Origin: Seminavis robusta
Lineage: Eukaryota > Bacillariophyta > Bacillariophyceae > Naviculales > Naviculaceae
DNA length: 31,889 nt
Direction of reading: 5' to 3'
Assembly: GCA_903772945.1 (NCBI GenBank)
Contig: CAICTM010001316.1
Coordinates: 1 to 31,889 of the forward strand
Shown here: positions 10,401 through 20,254 of the stretch, piece by piece
Numbering within the stretch: position 1 is the first letter of the stretch
Layout: each line of letters opens with the position of its first letter
The notes under the pieces: generated by a model
The model's input: the letters and a program-made list of their open reading frames with translations, nothing else
Told to the model about the DNA's origin: nothing
The model's database searches: none
Position numbers and translations under genes: made by a program

Positions 10401-10492
10401 CCCAAAGTGGAACTGCCGGTGAGGACTGTTCCAATCTTACGACGGGAGGTCGTAACCAGGCCCATGCGACAAGCAGAAGGAGATATCATCAT
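7422..10492 (-). CDS. ovoA: Ovothiol synthase OvoA: 5-histidylcysteine sulfoxide synthase / thiolhistidine N-methyltransferase
   Basis: There are three exons on the minus strand: 10492-10042, 9938-8905 and 8810-7422. Their junctions (G|GTAAGG..TTATAG|GC and AAG|GTACGT..CGTAG|ACT) restore one frame of 957 residues. Residues 1 to about 100 form an Arg/Ser-rich extension, probably a mitochondrial transit peptide plus linker. A DinB-like domain follows (about 152-330) with the iron ligands H216 (YYGHTA) and HERIHFE at 315-321 (HX3HXE). Next is the FGE-sulfatase-like domain (about 375-650, ending FRPHFLQHSGFRLV) and a C-terminal SAM methyltransferase (about 690-957; LDIGCAVGG near 750, then NLLCRLPDP and TPFSWLLEFTP). 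In the known family the first two domains join cysteine to histidine C5 with O2 to give the sulfoxide, and the last N-methylates 5-thiohistidine. Ovothiol has been reported from diatoms. All key motifs are intact, so the gene should be functional. Confidence 0.93.
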
Positions 10493-11147
10493 CTTGAAAG
10501 AATCAAGGAAAAGGCAGCAGGAAAGATTGATTGGCTTTTACTCGGATCCAAAAAGCAATTTTGTGACTTTCCGCTCGGCAAACATCCAAAGAGCAAACTG
10601 CCGATCTTTTCTTTCAACCCGCAACACGTGGATCACACTACTAGAAATCGCGAATAAAAAAACTCTACCGATTGCTTGGTTCATGGACAACTCTTTTAAA
10701 ATTCAAAAATCGCCTTTTCGCCAGATTGTCCGCCTACAAGATGATTGCTTCCACGGGGTGCAGGTACCGTACCGATGGTACCGGGCACCGGTACCTGTAT
10801 TGGTACCGTATGCCCAGTTGCAGCAAAGTGAAGTTGACATGCGGTCCTACCCCGATCGCAATACTCTAGCTAGCTAGTAGCTGGAGTAGCTTTCAGTGAA
10901 AATGCCCATATCTAAGCCAAAACTCAACATACAACATTCAATGTTTCTTGTTTCAAACTCTTTGTAGAGAACTCAGAACCAACAATTAACTATCTATTGT
11001 TACTATGGCCTCTTTGCTGTCCGAAGCTACTGCTGTTCTCCAACGGCTCTCACAGCTTCTGGCCAAAAGAAGTGGTCCAAGCCCCACACTGTGGTTCGCT
11101 CCGTTGTCTCTGCTCGCCTGAGCATTGCCCTCGCTAGAGCCGCCACG
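10493..11147. other. Spacer upstream of ovoA
   Basis: This region should contain the ovoA promoter (minus strand). It carries a GGTACC-rich inverted repeat at 10761-10797 and a GCTAGCTAGCTAG-like run near 10868. An ATG at 11005 opens only a 38-codon frame. No gene is convincingly seen. Confidence 0.4.
10761..10813. repeat. GGTACC-rich imperfect inverted repeat
   Basis: CAGGTACCG at 10761 pairs with CGGTACCTG ending at 10797. Further GGTACCG units lie between (10777) and after (10802). It belongs to the same family of palindromic spacer DNA as at 5998, 19193, 20481 and 29149. Confidence 0.65.
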
Positions 11148-11399
11148 ATGTGCCTCTGTGGCTCTCGTGTTCCTGCCAACACTATGAGCTCACGTCATTG
11201 GGATGATCGTGGTGCTCTTGATCTCTACCTGAGCTTCGGGACCAAGAATATAATCAGCAGAAACAACAAACGGGGCAAAGTGGCGGCGTTGGGAGAGACA
11301 GGCCTGGAGGTAATTGCGTTTCTTGTCATGTTCACCATTGCAAAGGACCTTATGAGGATCCTTGCAACTATGAGAAGCAGCATCAAGATTGACGAGTAG
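11148..11399 (+). CDS. Small hypothetical ORF, one possible membrane segment
   Basis: An ATG at 11148 gives 83 residues. The same frame is open upstream to about 11000 without another ATG, and the stretch reading KKWSKPHTVVRSVVSARLSI there is coding-like. A hydrophobic segment (VIAFLVMFTIAKDLMRIL) lies near the C-terminus. An ATG in a different frame at 11005 would need a +1 shift to join. I recognise no family. It may be a broken gene, a spliced gene with an unseen first exon, or chance. Confidence 0.22.
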   Translation: MCLCGSRVPANTMSSRHWDDRGALDLYLSFGTKNIISRNNKRGKVAALGETGLEVIAFLVMFTIAKDLMRILATMRSSIKIDE

Positions 11400-12542
11400 C
11401 TTTACGGGTACCACAGCCCACGAGTAAAACTATCATTTATCTTTTTTCTTTTAGATAATTTCAGAAAATTCTTTGGCAAAAAAAATTCAAATTATCCAAG
11501 CGCACGGTAGACACTATAACCCATGACGACCGAGACCTGGATTTGAGCAGCCAATCAAAGTAATCAAAGTGCCTGAAACAAAGACTCATCAGTGACAACG
11601 GAAGATACGCGAACCCCCTCGAACACAGCTATTCGCGGAGAAACAGCAACCACCTCCAAATCCTGCTCGAGCCAAGGTCGTCAGCTGGTGCTTGGTTGAA
11701 ATCAAGTCCTGTGAGATGGAAGTGTGACGGGGTGAACGAAGTCAATGGAACGTTGCACGGGAAGCTCCTACCTACACAAAATCGCTCTAAAGAGGAGCTC
11801 AGGCAGCAAGGCAATGACGAACACATTCGAAAAGAGGAAATGGTACAGATTTGACACGACGAATCCGACCCAGAAGCCCAACGCTTCCACCACAGATGCC
11901 GTCAAGAAATCGAATCTGTTCCAATGAAGTGCATCCCCAAAAGAACAATTTCTTGGTTCATTGTGTACAGGTTTGGCCATGGCATGAAGTCTTTGGATAG
12001 TATCAGGTTGAAGGGATATGCAGCAGGGGCTGGAGCGTTAGAGGTGCTGTGGAAGGGCAGCTGCTACGTACATGTATATAGACAAGATCCTCTACGTGCA
12101 TGTACGTTGTTCCTGTCATTGCTACTATATGGCTAGTATAGCGGCGGTGTACAACATCTTCCCTTCGTTGGCAAGAGTACACCATCTGGGTGGTGCTTTC
12201 GTTCTTTCCCAAAAGACCTTCCCTTCTGGTCTGCCCCCCTTGGGCTTGACTGTAAAGCCTCCTTTCAGCATTGACTTGCACAGCAGATCCTGCCTCTTGC
12301 AGGAAGGAAGATTGGTAGGTGTGATCATTTGTGATGCATCTCTTTGGTTGCAGCATTAGTTTTAAGGGCTGGCAACAAGACAAGCACATAACTTTAGCTG
12401 GGCAGGGATACTTTTCGTTAACTGGCTGCTTTCCCACACAGATGATTAGCTCTGTATCTTTATGCGTTCTTATCATCTATGAATGATGCAACGCTGCCAT
12501 TCCCCTGGCAGGTTGGATAAACAGTTCATCTTTGAGACTGCT
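11400..12542. other. Intergenic spacer, no gene seen
   Basis: Both strands have only short overlapping frames without motifs. An imperfect inverted repeat of ACGTACATG-type sequence flanks 12064-12103. The 3-prime untranslated region of the large secreted-protein gene (minus strand) should lie at the right end. Confidence 0.45.
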
Positions 12543-15500
12543 CTACCTTTCATTGCTGATAGACTGAATTGTTATGTCAACCAAGGCAGCATTTATGGCA
12601 TTGATATGGTCAGTTGACAACGGTGCTTGTGCAGCTCCAGTGCTGCTGCATGTGCAAGAATTTGCAGTCTCATACACATCGTTTTGCTGGTATATGGCTG
12701 AGTCATCAATCCATTCACCACACGGACCTGAACAACGGAACTCAATCTCACATGAGAGCGTACCAGAGAAGTCAGACTCCACATCACTGTATTCACAAGA
12801 GATAGCCTGGATCCTTCGCTTGAAAGGGTCACAAAGCTGTAGTGCAAGCTGTTCATATGTTTCCTCAAAAACTCTTTGTACCCTTCTTGCCACTGGCCTG
12901 CCTGTACATTGGCTTTGTAGGCGTCTATTCCGTACTAACTCAGTTGGCATATCTGTTTCGGGCACTGGAGTTGGCTCAGGGGTGTCTGGACCGCTGGTTG
13001 GCATGTCTGTTTCAGGCACTGGAGTTGGCTCGGGTGTGTCCGGACTGCCTGTTGGCATGTCTGTTTCTGGCACTGGAGTTGGCTCAGGGGTGTCTGGACT
13101 GCTGGTTGGCATGTCTGTTTGGGGCACTGGAGTCGGCTCTGGTGTGTCTGGATTGCTAGTTGGTATGTCTGTTTGGGGCACTGGGGTTGGCGCTGGAGTC
13201 TCAGGGGTGCTTGTTGGCATGTCTATTTGGCCCCCTGGTGATGGTTCTGGAGTCTCAGGGGTGCTAGTTGGCATGTCTGTTTGGGCCCCTGGTGACGGTT
13301 CTGGGGTGTCTGTTGTGCTGGTTGGCATGTCTGTTTGGGTCCCTGGTGATGGTTCTGGGGTGCCTTGTGTGCTTGTTGGCAAATCTGTTTGGGGCACTGG
13401 AGTTGGTTCTGGGGTGTCTGCTGTGCTGGTCGGCATGTCTGTCTGGGGCTCTGCAGTTGGCTCAGAGTTGCCTGGAGTGGAGGTAGGCTCGGAGTTACCT
13501 GGAGTGCTTGTTGGTGTGTCAATCTGGGGGTCTGCAGTTGGCTCAGAGTTGCCTGGAGTTGAGGTAGGTTCAAAGTTGCCAGGGGTGGATGTTGGCATAT
13601 CGGTCTGCGAGACAGCTGTTGGTTCAGGGGTGAATCGAGGGTTTCCTCCGAACTCCCCATCGTCAGTTCCATCATCAGTTCCTCCATCATCTGTGTCGCC
13701 TCCATTATCATTTCCTCCGTCGTCTGTGTCTGTACCATCATCAGTTCCTCCGTTGTCTGTGTCGGTACCATCATCAGTTCCTCCATCATCTGTGTCACCA
13801 CCATCATCAGTAGCTCCATCATCAGTATCTCCGTCGTCTGTGTCGCCACCATCATCAGTTCCTCCGTCGTCTGTGTTGGTACCATCATCAGTTCCTCCAT
13901 CAGCAGTTCCTCCATCATCAGTATCTCCGTCGTCTGTGTCGCCACCATCATCAGTTCCTCCATCATCTGTGATTGTGCCATCGTCAGTTTCTCCATCGTC
14001 TGTGTCAATCCCATCATCAGTTGGTCCATCATCGGTTGGTCCATCATCAGTCTCGAAGTCGTCGAAGTCGTCGGTTCCAGGAAAGCCATCATCAGTTGGT
14101 CCGTCATCAATCCCAAAATCGTCGGTTCCGGGAAACTCATCATCAATCCCAAAATCGTCGGTTCCAGGAAAGCCATCGTCAGCCCCAAACTCGTCATCCA
14201 CAAACTGCACCCCAATGGCCGTATCATCGACAAAGGCTGGGTCATCCGCAAACGGCGTTTCATCGTCCACAAAAGGACCAAGCGTATCATCATCTTCAGC
14301 ATAGACGAAATCATCCACAAACAAATCTATGAGCGAGTCGTCATCAAAAAACTGCTCGTCCCCGCGGCCAGCAGCAAAGTTTCCACCTTCGTCATCATCG
14401 ATAAAACGATCATCAGCAAATTGATCATCAAAGATAGGGTCGTCGTCAAAGTTGTTTGGATCTTCTGCATCATCATTGAATTCATTGTCATCTCCATTTC
14501 CTGTCTCCTCTTCTCTCTCAGGACACACTAGGGATTCAACACTTTGATAGCTCATCTCCAGTGACACTCTATATGTGCTTCTTTGATCAGAGCAGCTGAC
14601 AAGGGGGGTTAGGAACTCAATGCTTTGGGCTGTGGTATCAGCTCCAACAGAAATGAGCTGAGAGTTCATGTTGGCCAGGAATTCGACATCGCTTAAGCTC
14701 CCATCCCCTGAGAATGCCCCATTTTGCAGGCTTCTCTCAGACACCGCAAGAACTTCAGCAACAACGTTGGCATCTGTTCCACTATTTTGTGATTCATCCA
14801 GTAGAAAAACATCAACAACTTGAGCGCTGCAGATGTCAGTCCTGAGCGAATTGAAGGACTCTAATATAAGATCTCTTTTTTCTTCATCAGACAAGGAGTC
14901 CACATTGCCATCAAAGAAGAGTCCATACACATCAGTGATTTCTCTGACCTCTTTGTCACAGGCACTTTGTTGCACAAACCATGCATAGAGAAGTTAGCCT
15001 TGGGTACCTGAAATCTTGAACAAGCTGCACCAAGAGAAACTTACGTGATATCTGAAACGCCCTCTACATTGACTAGAGTTCCTTGTGCTCTGAGATCCGT
15101 GACGGCACTGTCGTACGCTTTCGAAAACTCATCCTCTGTTGGGGCATCAGGGGCCACTGGATCTGTGTTCACTGGGCAAACACACCCAGATACTTGATTC
15201 TGTAGGCTTCTTCTAACTTCACCGTTAGCACTTACAACATGCTCAAGAATTCGATCCCTCCGAAATGTGTCATCGAAGAGTCCAAATGTTCCTGCATGAA
15301 GTTGACACACAAATCTCAGCACACATGTTGCAGTCACTTGGGATCCACCACGGTTCACCTACCTGCATTTGTAACTGGGCAACCTCTATGAAATTGACAA
15401 CCGAACTGATTTTAGCACGAATAACACAGACACACTGGATCAAGCACCATTCACCTACCTGCACTGCCCTGTTATCGAGTAGAGAGCACGATCTGACCGA

Positions 15501-18500
15501 TCCACTGTGCTTGTCGTGGAATTGACACCAGTGGCATTAGATTGCAACTGTCTTCGCCCAACTGATTGTACACTTGCTGGGACAAGTGTGACATCTAGAA
15601 TGTTGCGAAAAAGTGAATCACACCTCAGGAAAGAAAGCTCGTTGTATGACTCCTTGAACGCCTCCTCAAGAGCAGTTTTCTCTTCTGGTGTCAATAACTC
15701 CAGATCGCCTTCCAAGCTCACAACAACTTTTGATTCAAATTGCTGCACATCATCGCTGCAGTCCACAGGCTTTATCTCAATAACTTCCTCTACTGCTTGT
15801 TTTTCATTTAGAGCTCCAAACTCTTGAAGGTCGACAATGGTGCTGTTAAAGGAAGCCAGGAATTCTTCCGTCGTTGGTGCCCTTCCTTGAGAAGGGAATG
15901 TGGCAGAGCAACGGCATGGAGATGTACTGTTTCGAACCAAGTCTTCTCCTGCGGCAAGCCTTTGGACCAACGAAGACTTTAAGGCAGACTCTTGTACCTC
16001 TACCTGATCCGATGCCTGCGAAGAGTTCGTAAAGAGGGTTGAATCATTGTCACAGTCACGACATCCAACAGCCACCACTAGTCTCAAGAGGTTGTCATCG
16101 CCAGTCCCGTCAAAGACTTCATAGACTTCTTGTGATCGTCTCCTATTCTGGTCAGGGTCAAGTTTCACCCTGAGAACTCGTCGGTAGTGCACCGTGTCGC
16201 AAAAAAAGAAGTTGAGACTATTGTAAGTCTCTTCAAACCCGCTTCTGATTTCTTCACGTTCTTGGGCCGACAAAGAGGTCACATTCTGCTTCAGCCTCAA
16301 GTACACCTCTGTCTGAAAGGCAAACTGGTCCCGGGGGCAAGCTAGCTCTTTGACCTCTACAACCTGAAGAACGGTTGGGGAAGCGCTTTGCATTCTGCGC
16401 CGACCTGAGCCCACGTTCAGCGCAGAAGCAAATTCCGTTTCGGTCGGTGAACGTGATTGCACGAGAGCAGTAGTCTTTGGGCAATAGCACATTTCAGTCA
16501 AGCGCTCGAAACCACCGCCGCCAATGGCCGACAGGTTCAAATAGGGGAAGTCGACAGCTGGCTCGTTTGTCCAGCTAAAAAGAGGAGTGCCCTCTAAGCA
16601 GCTCCTGCATTCGTAGGCTGCGTTCACCGTGAGGACGGATGAGGTAGCCGCCGTTGCCACCTCATCGCCAAGAACTCGGAAGCGCAGAGCAGTGCGAAAA
16701 TGTGGATTGTCGCAAAGGGTCTCAAAGTTCAAAGCGTTGTATATGACAGCCATCGTCTGCTCTAGATCGGCGAAATATGTGTTTGTTTGGTTCACTGACG
16801 GTGCATCATCAGGACTTGTACTGACTTCGACAACCAATTTTGTGGAAGTCACCGTCGTGCTGTTCCCGCAGTTGAATGCGTCTAATTCAAGCACTTCGTC
16901 GACCTCATCGATGTCACTCACATCCAGAAACCATGTGAACGCTTCACGGAACGCACTGGCAGTGGCAGCGGCACGGTCACCAACCCGACCGACTGGACAA
17001 AAACAGCTGCCGGGGGGAAAGGACTGGATGTTTTGGTTAAAACTGCTCCCAGAAACCAGGAAAGGTGTAGGAGTTGATGTTTCCTCTCCAAGGCTAAACA
17101 AGCCAGAGTCATTTCTGGTACAATCATCACCACGACACTCAAATTGTACAGTCACCCTCATTAACCGCTCCGTGTCAAACCGTGCTGAAAAGGGCTGCCT
17201 TCCTAGCCAGGTCGTGTAGTTTCCTTCGTCTACAATCACGCTGGTGGCTCGGCGAAAGTATGGGTCGCAGGCGTCAAAGAGAAACTCATTGTAGGACGTT
17301 TGGAAGGCTTCCGCTAGCTCTTGCCTGGCTTCGTCATCCAAGTCATCCAGGTCACCGGTTACTTGCAAAAAGATGGTCGATTGCAAGCTGTCTGCTGTTG
17401 CTGAACAAGCGAATTCCTTGACTTCAATGAACTGTCCTATTGACTCGATACTTTCGACAATATCAACGTCGTCTAGATCGTCGAGTTCGTCCGAGAACGT
17501 CGACTGGAACAATGTCGTACTGGGTGCTCCTGAAGCATTGACATTCCTTGCCGAACAAAAGCAAGCCGATTGTTGTCTCCCTTGCGCCTGTGCCAGTAGT
17601 GACGGTTCGATGTTTACCGACAGGGACGTCACGGATGAATGCTGCTGCTGTGGTGCTTGCTGTTGAAGGTGCCTCCGTCTTGACACGGGAAGACTATTGG
17701 TTGTAGCATCAAACAACGAGGTAGTGTCCAGAGGACATCCGTGGCAGTTGGCTTGGGCCGTGAACTTGATAACCTTGGAGCTGTTAAAGCTTGAAGCACC
17801 ACCACTTCTGCAACTTCTGCTGCTGGAACTACAGCTGAGACGTCGCCTCTGCTTTCTTCTCGTTCGCTTGTTGTGTCTTTGTCGGGCAGCCGCTGGTGGC
17901 TTGCTTATTGTCACGTCCTGCAGAGAGCGAAAGTATTTGTCATCACACTGATCAAAGACTAGCTGATTGTAGGTTTGTGCAACTGCCCTCTCCAATGCCA
18001 CTTCTTCCTCCTCAGTGAGGTCATTAGGTTCCCCATCATCAACCTCCATGAGCAGGACTGTTGGAAACGTGCTCGCAGCACTACAGGCGAGTTCCTTAAC
18101 CTCCACCAAACTGGATACGGTGTAGTTGGTGGATGATGCCCTGGCTGTTGATGATGATTGCAGCATGTCATTGATTTCCTCCATCCAATCATCCTCTTCG
18201 GGCCCATTGCGACCTCTTCGTCTTCGTTTACTGGCACAGTAGCAGGGATTACGCCCTGATCTCTTCCCCAGTTCCCTTTCCTTATCATCTTCGTGGGTTG
18301 CTTTCTTCTTGGAGGCTTGAAATTGTCTCAATTGTCGTTTCCGCCCCCGTCGGTCGTCGCCGCTGGATGATGAACTCGAAGGATACTCGGGCATTTCCCC
18401 AAACAGTGGGCCACCCTTGTTCCTGGAACACCCATCGCAGTACCCAGCAATGACATAGCGTACGGTAAACCACAATGTCCTTTCCCGAACATTTGTGAGG

Positions 18501-18832
18501 GTATCTCGATCGACTGCCACCTGTGTGATATTGCGAAACTGGGAATCACAGATATCTTCCGATAGATCATTGTACGTTTTCAGCATGGCTAGTTCCAAGG
18601 CCGCAAAATCGTTATCTGTGATTGCTTGACCCGTAGAAGAAGTTCCATCATGCGTCAGCAACAGACTGGTTTCATATTGCTCTGGATTGGTCTGAGGACA
18701 GGAATAGCGTCTGTGAGGATCTTCTTCCTGCAAATCTCGGTGGTGATGATGAGAATGTCGACCCTTTATTCGAGCACCTTCCGACAGAGACAAAACAAGC
18801 CATAGAAAAAGTTGTTGGGCTGAGAATCTCAT
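12543..18832 (-). CDS. Large secreted modular protein: eight Cys-containing repeat units, Asp-rich region, PTS stalk
   Basis: Four exons (18832-15459, a 23-nt micro-exon 15385-15363, 15291-15045 and 14964-12543) join in phase to give 2021 residues. Residues 1-20 form a signal peptide. Units starting near 42, 242, 469, 650, 825, 1019, 1211 and 1895 share a pattern: (E)VKELAC, a hydrophobic strand, L..EE...LE.AF..SYN.L.F..CD..FR, a strand, C.GC....LF, a linker, C-x-C and an acidic helix. Unit 7 is divergent. Residues about 1372-1651 are Asp-rich, ending in TDDG/GTDDGGD repeats. Residues about 1659-1890 are a mucin-like stalk with twelve D-x-PT motifs. The last unit follows. R-x-L-Q motifs recur between modules (RDLQ at 32, RHLQ 387, RQLQ 1094, RSLQ 1160 and 1292, RRLQ 1895). 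A cell-wall, frustule or adhesive role is inferred from composition. I do not recognise the repeat family. Confidence 0.85.
12939..13634 (-). repeat. PTS minisatellite (about 54-bp unit)
   Basis: This is an in-frame coding minisatellite whose unit translates approximately as PTPVPETDMPTSGPDTPE (18 residues). About a dozen imperfect units are present, shorter (EPTSTPGNS) at the N-terminal end. On the plus strand it appears as repeats of GGCATGTCTGTTTGGG. It encodes the Pro/Thr/Ser-rich, probably O-glycosylated stalk of the secreted protein. Copy number is likely to vary between strains. Confidence 0.9.
13656..14171 (-). repeat. TDDG / GTDDGGD coding minisatellite
   Basis: This is an in-frame array of short Asp/Thr/Gly units (TDDG, GGTDDGGDTDDG, DDGFPG) at the C-terminal half of the Asp-rich region. 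The plus strand shows repeated CCATCATCAGTTCCTCC blocks. Asp-dense runs of this kind bind divalent cations; calcium-dependent cross-linking of an extracellular matrix is an inference. Confidence 0.9.
15363..15385 (-). other. 23-nt micro-exon of the secreted-protein gene
   Basis: The 23 bases between a TTTCATAG acceptor and a GTAGGTGAA donor encode (R)GCPVTNA(G). They complete the C-R-G-C...LF motif of unit 6, which is present in one uninterrupted exon in units 1-5. Both neighbouring introns are 71-73 nt long and start GTAGGTGAA. Confidence 0.8.
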
Positions 18833-19400
18833 TTTTCTTTTTTCTTTGTGGCAAAACTGCCCACAAGGTTGTTTGGAAATGTAGTTGTGCTCGTTGGTGG
18901 CTCCTGGGTTTGTTGGTGTGACTATGGTGGGACTGCACTGGCTTTCCTAAGGCTACAAGAATTTGGCTATAGCCATATTGGCATCGTTCTTCCGCACAAA
19001 TTGGGATGTTGTTTCATGTGTCTGAGAGGCTACTACGGCACAAGGCAAGGTCTTGCAATTCGTACACAAGACTCCACTGCCTGCCTCATCCTCATTTTTT
19101 CCAGGTTCTCCTGTGGTCACAAAATAGTCAAGTGGGGTCACAAGTTGCCAAGTATTTTCCGTAACTGGTGGGAATAATGACCTACTCCTACCAGGTACCG
19201 GTACATTGCATAGCCCTGGTGTTTCATACAGCTCAGCTAGCTAACCATTTTTCTCGGTCCACAGAACATAAAAGGCTTGGTACAGAAAGTACAGCGTGAC
19301 CTCCGTACCGACATCGGCCCACCGCTGTAGAGCTGTGGTACACTACCGCGGTAGAGGATCGTATTGGATTAGCCAATCAGAATGGTTCGATATTTAAATT
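18833..19400. other. Upstream region of the secreted-protein gene
   Basis: No gene is seen. The minus-strand promoter and leader should lie just right of 18832. A run of T/C around 18833-18846 (A/G on the transcript strand) precedes the ATG. A GGTACCGGTAC palindrome lies at 19194-19204. Confidence 0.4.
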
Positions 19401-19404
19401 TCGA

Positions 19405-19428
19405 TGACGTCAGTCGGCTGTGACGTCA
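19405..19428 (+). promoter_or_regulatory. Two tandem TGACGTCA (CRE/bZIP) sites
   Basis: TGACGTCAGTCG occurs twice, starting at 19405 and 19421, 16 bp apart. The TGACGTCA palindrome is the classic bZIP (CRE/ATF) site, and TGACGT-type elements are known CO2/cAMP-responsive elements in a diatom carbonic anhydrase promoter. A CCAAT box (19373-19377) and an A/T-rich ATATTTAAAT (19390-19399) lie just upstream, so this looks like a real promoter reading to the right. The only gene visible downstream is the relic at 19739-20254. Confidence 0.5.
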
Positions 19429-19607
19429 GTCGTGCACACGATTCAATATTTCGCTTTCTCTGTGTCAGCTCGATCAGTCTCTCGTCGTGTTGTTTTCCTG
19501 TTGTTTTCGTGTTGTTTTCGAAAGACCGACGGAGCATGCATCCAGAGGATTTCGAATTTGAGCCAGATAGTGAAGCAAGACAATAAAACCGAGGTCATCC
19601 CTTCCGT

Positions 19608-19687
19608 ATTCAGTAGCCGCAGAGGTACTTCGCAGAGGTATACTTACCGCATTCAGTAGCCGCAGATTCAGTAGCCGCAGAGGTACT
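19608..19687 (+). repeat. ATTCAGTAGCCGCAG repeat, three copies
   Basis: Copies are at 19608, 19651 and 19666. The first and third extend into AGGTACT. They lie in the presumed leader between the CRE pair and the ATG at 19739. Confidence 0.8.
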
Positions 19688-19738
19688 CCTCACCGCAGCC
19701 GAGGACATAGCCGCTTTCATCGCAATCCTCCGAAGACG

Positions 19739-20254
19739 ATGAGTGCGAGTACGAAAGAGGCGCCGGCTGGTATCGACCACTACATCCGGGACCTGTACTC
19801 CAGTGGACGGTTCCCCAAGGTGGACGACAACGGCATGGTGTTCTTGGCGGCTGTTGGCAAGATAGGAAGGGCCAGTCCCAAATTACGAATTTCTTTGGGA
19901 ACGGCGTTGACAAACGATGGAAGGCAGAGCAACAGTCTCTAGCAGCCATGGAATTTGACCTCCCGGCTCACACTCTTCTTTATGCCTGAGATATTTGACC
20001 GCAGCATCCTGGAAAAGCATTCGAGGTACAAGTTCATTGACCCAGCAACAGCCAAAGAAGGACTCAAGCATGTGTCTTTGGTTATCATAAGTGGCCTCAA
20101 GCTAGGCCAACACAGAGCAATTGCTTCCTTCAGGGGTCGCATACCAATGTACTGCTTCATCTACAAGTGTGACAATAAACAATGCAAAGGAGGGAAGGCT
20201 CTGCTGCAGTGCTTTGAGGGCAAGCCAGAAGACCATGTGTTCCACTCCCACTAG
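19739..20254 (+). pseudogene. Frameshifted gene relic, possibly from a mobile element
   Basis: An ATG at 19739 starts MSASTKEAPAGIDHYIRDLY, coding-like to about 19870. Coding character then passes to another frame reading GQSQITNFFGNGVDKRWKAE (19870-19989), and returns to the first frame from 19982 as MPEIFDRSILEKHSRYKFID to CDNKQCKGGKALLQCFEG and a stop at 20254. Two compensating shifts, or an unrecognised intron, are needed to read it as one protein of about 170 residues. CFIYKCDNKQC suggests a small zinc-binding site. QSQITNFF fits the PCNA-binding pattern QxxIxxFF. I recognise no family. A transposase N-terminal fragment is one guess. Confidence 0.35.

Noticed and set aside
12003..12476. 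Minus-strand ORF of 157 codons
   Set aside because: No family motif and no repeat similarity to the neighbouring secreted protein; likely untranslated or spacer sequence.
12574..14304. Long plus-strand ORF (576 codons) rich in SSVPPSSV repeats
   Set aside because: It is the antisense shadow of the Asp-rich and PTS coding minisatellites of the secreted-protein gene; the minus-strand frame has signal peptide, splice sites and repeat homology.
13223..14320. Minus-strand ORF of 365 codons (MMEELMM-rich)
   Set aside because: It is a shifted-frame reading of the same minisatellite, open only because the repeat unit lacks stops.
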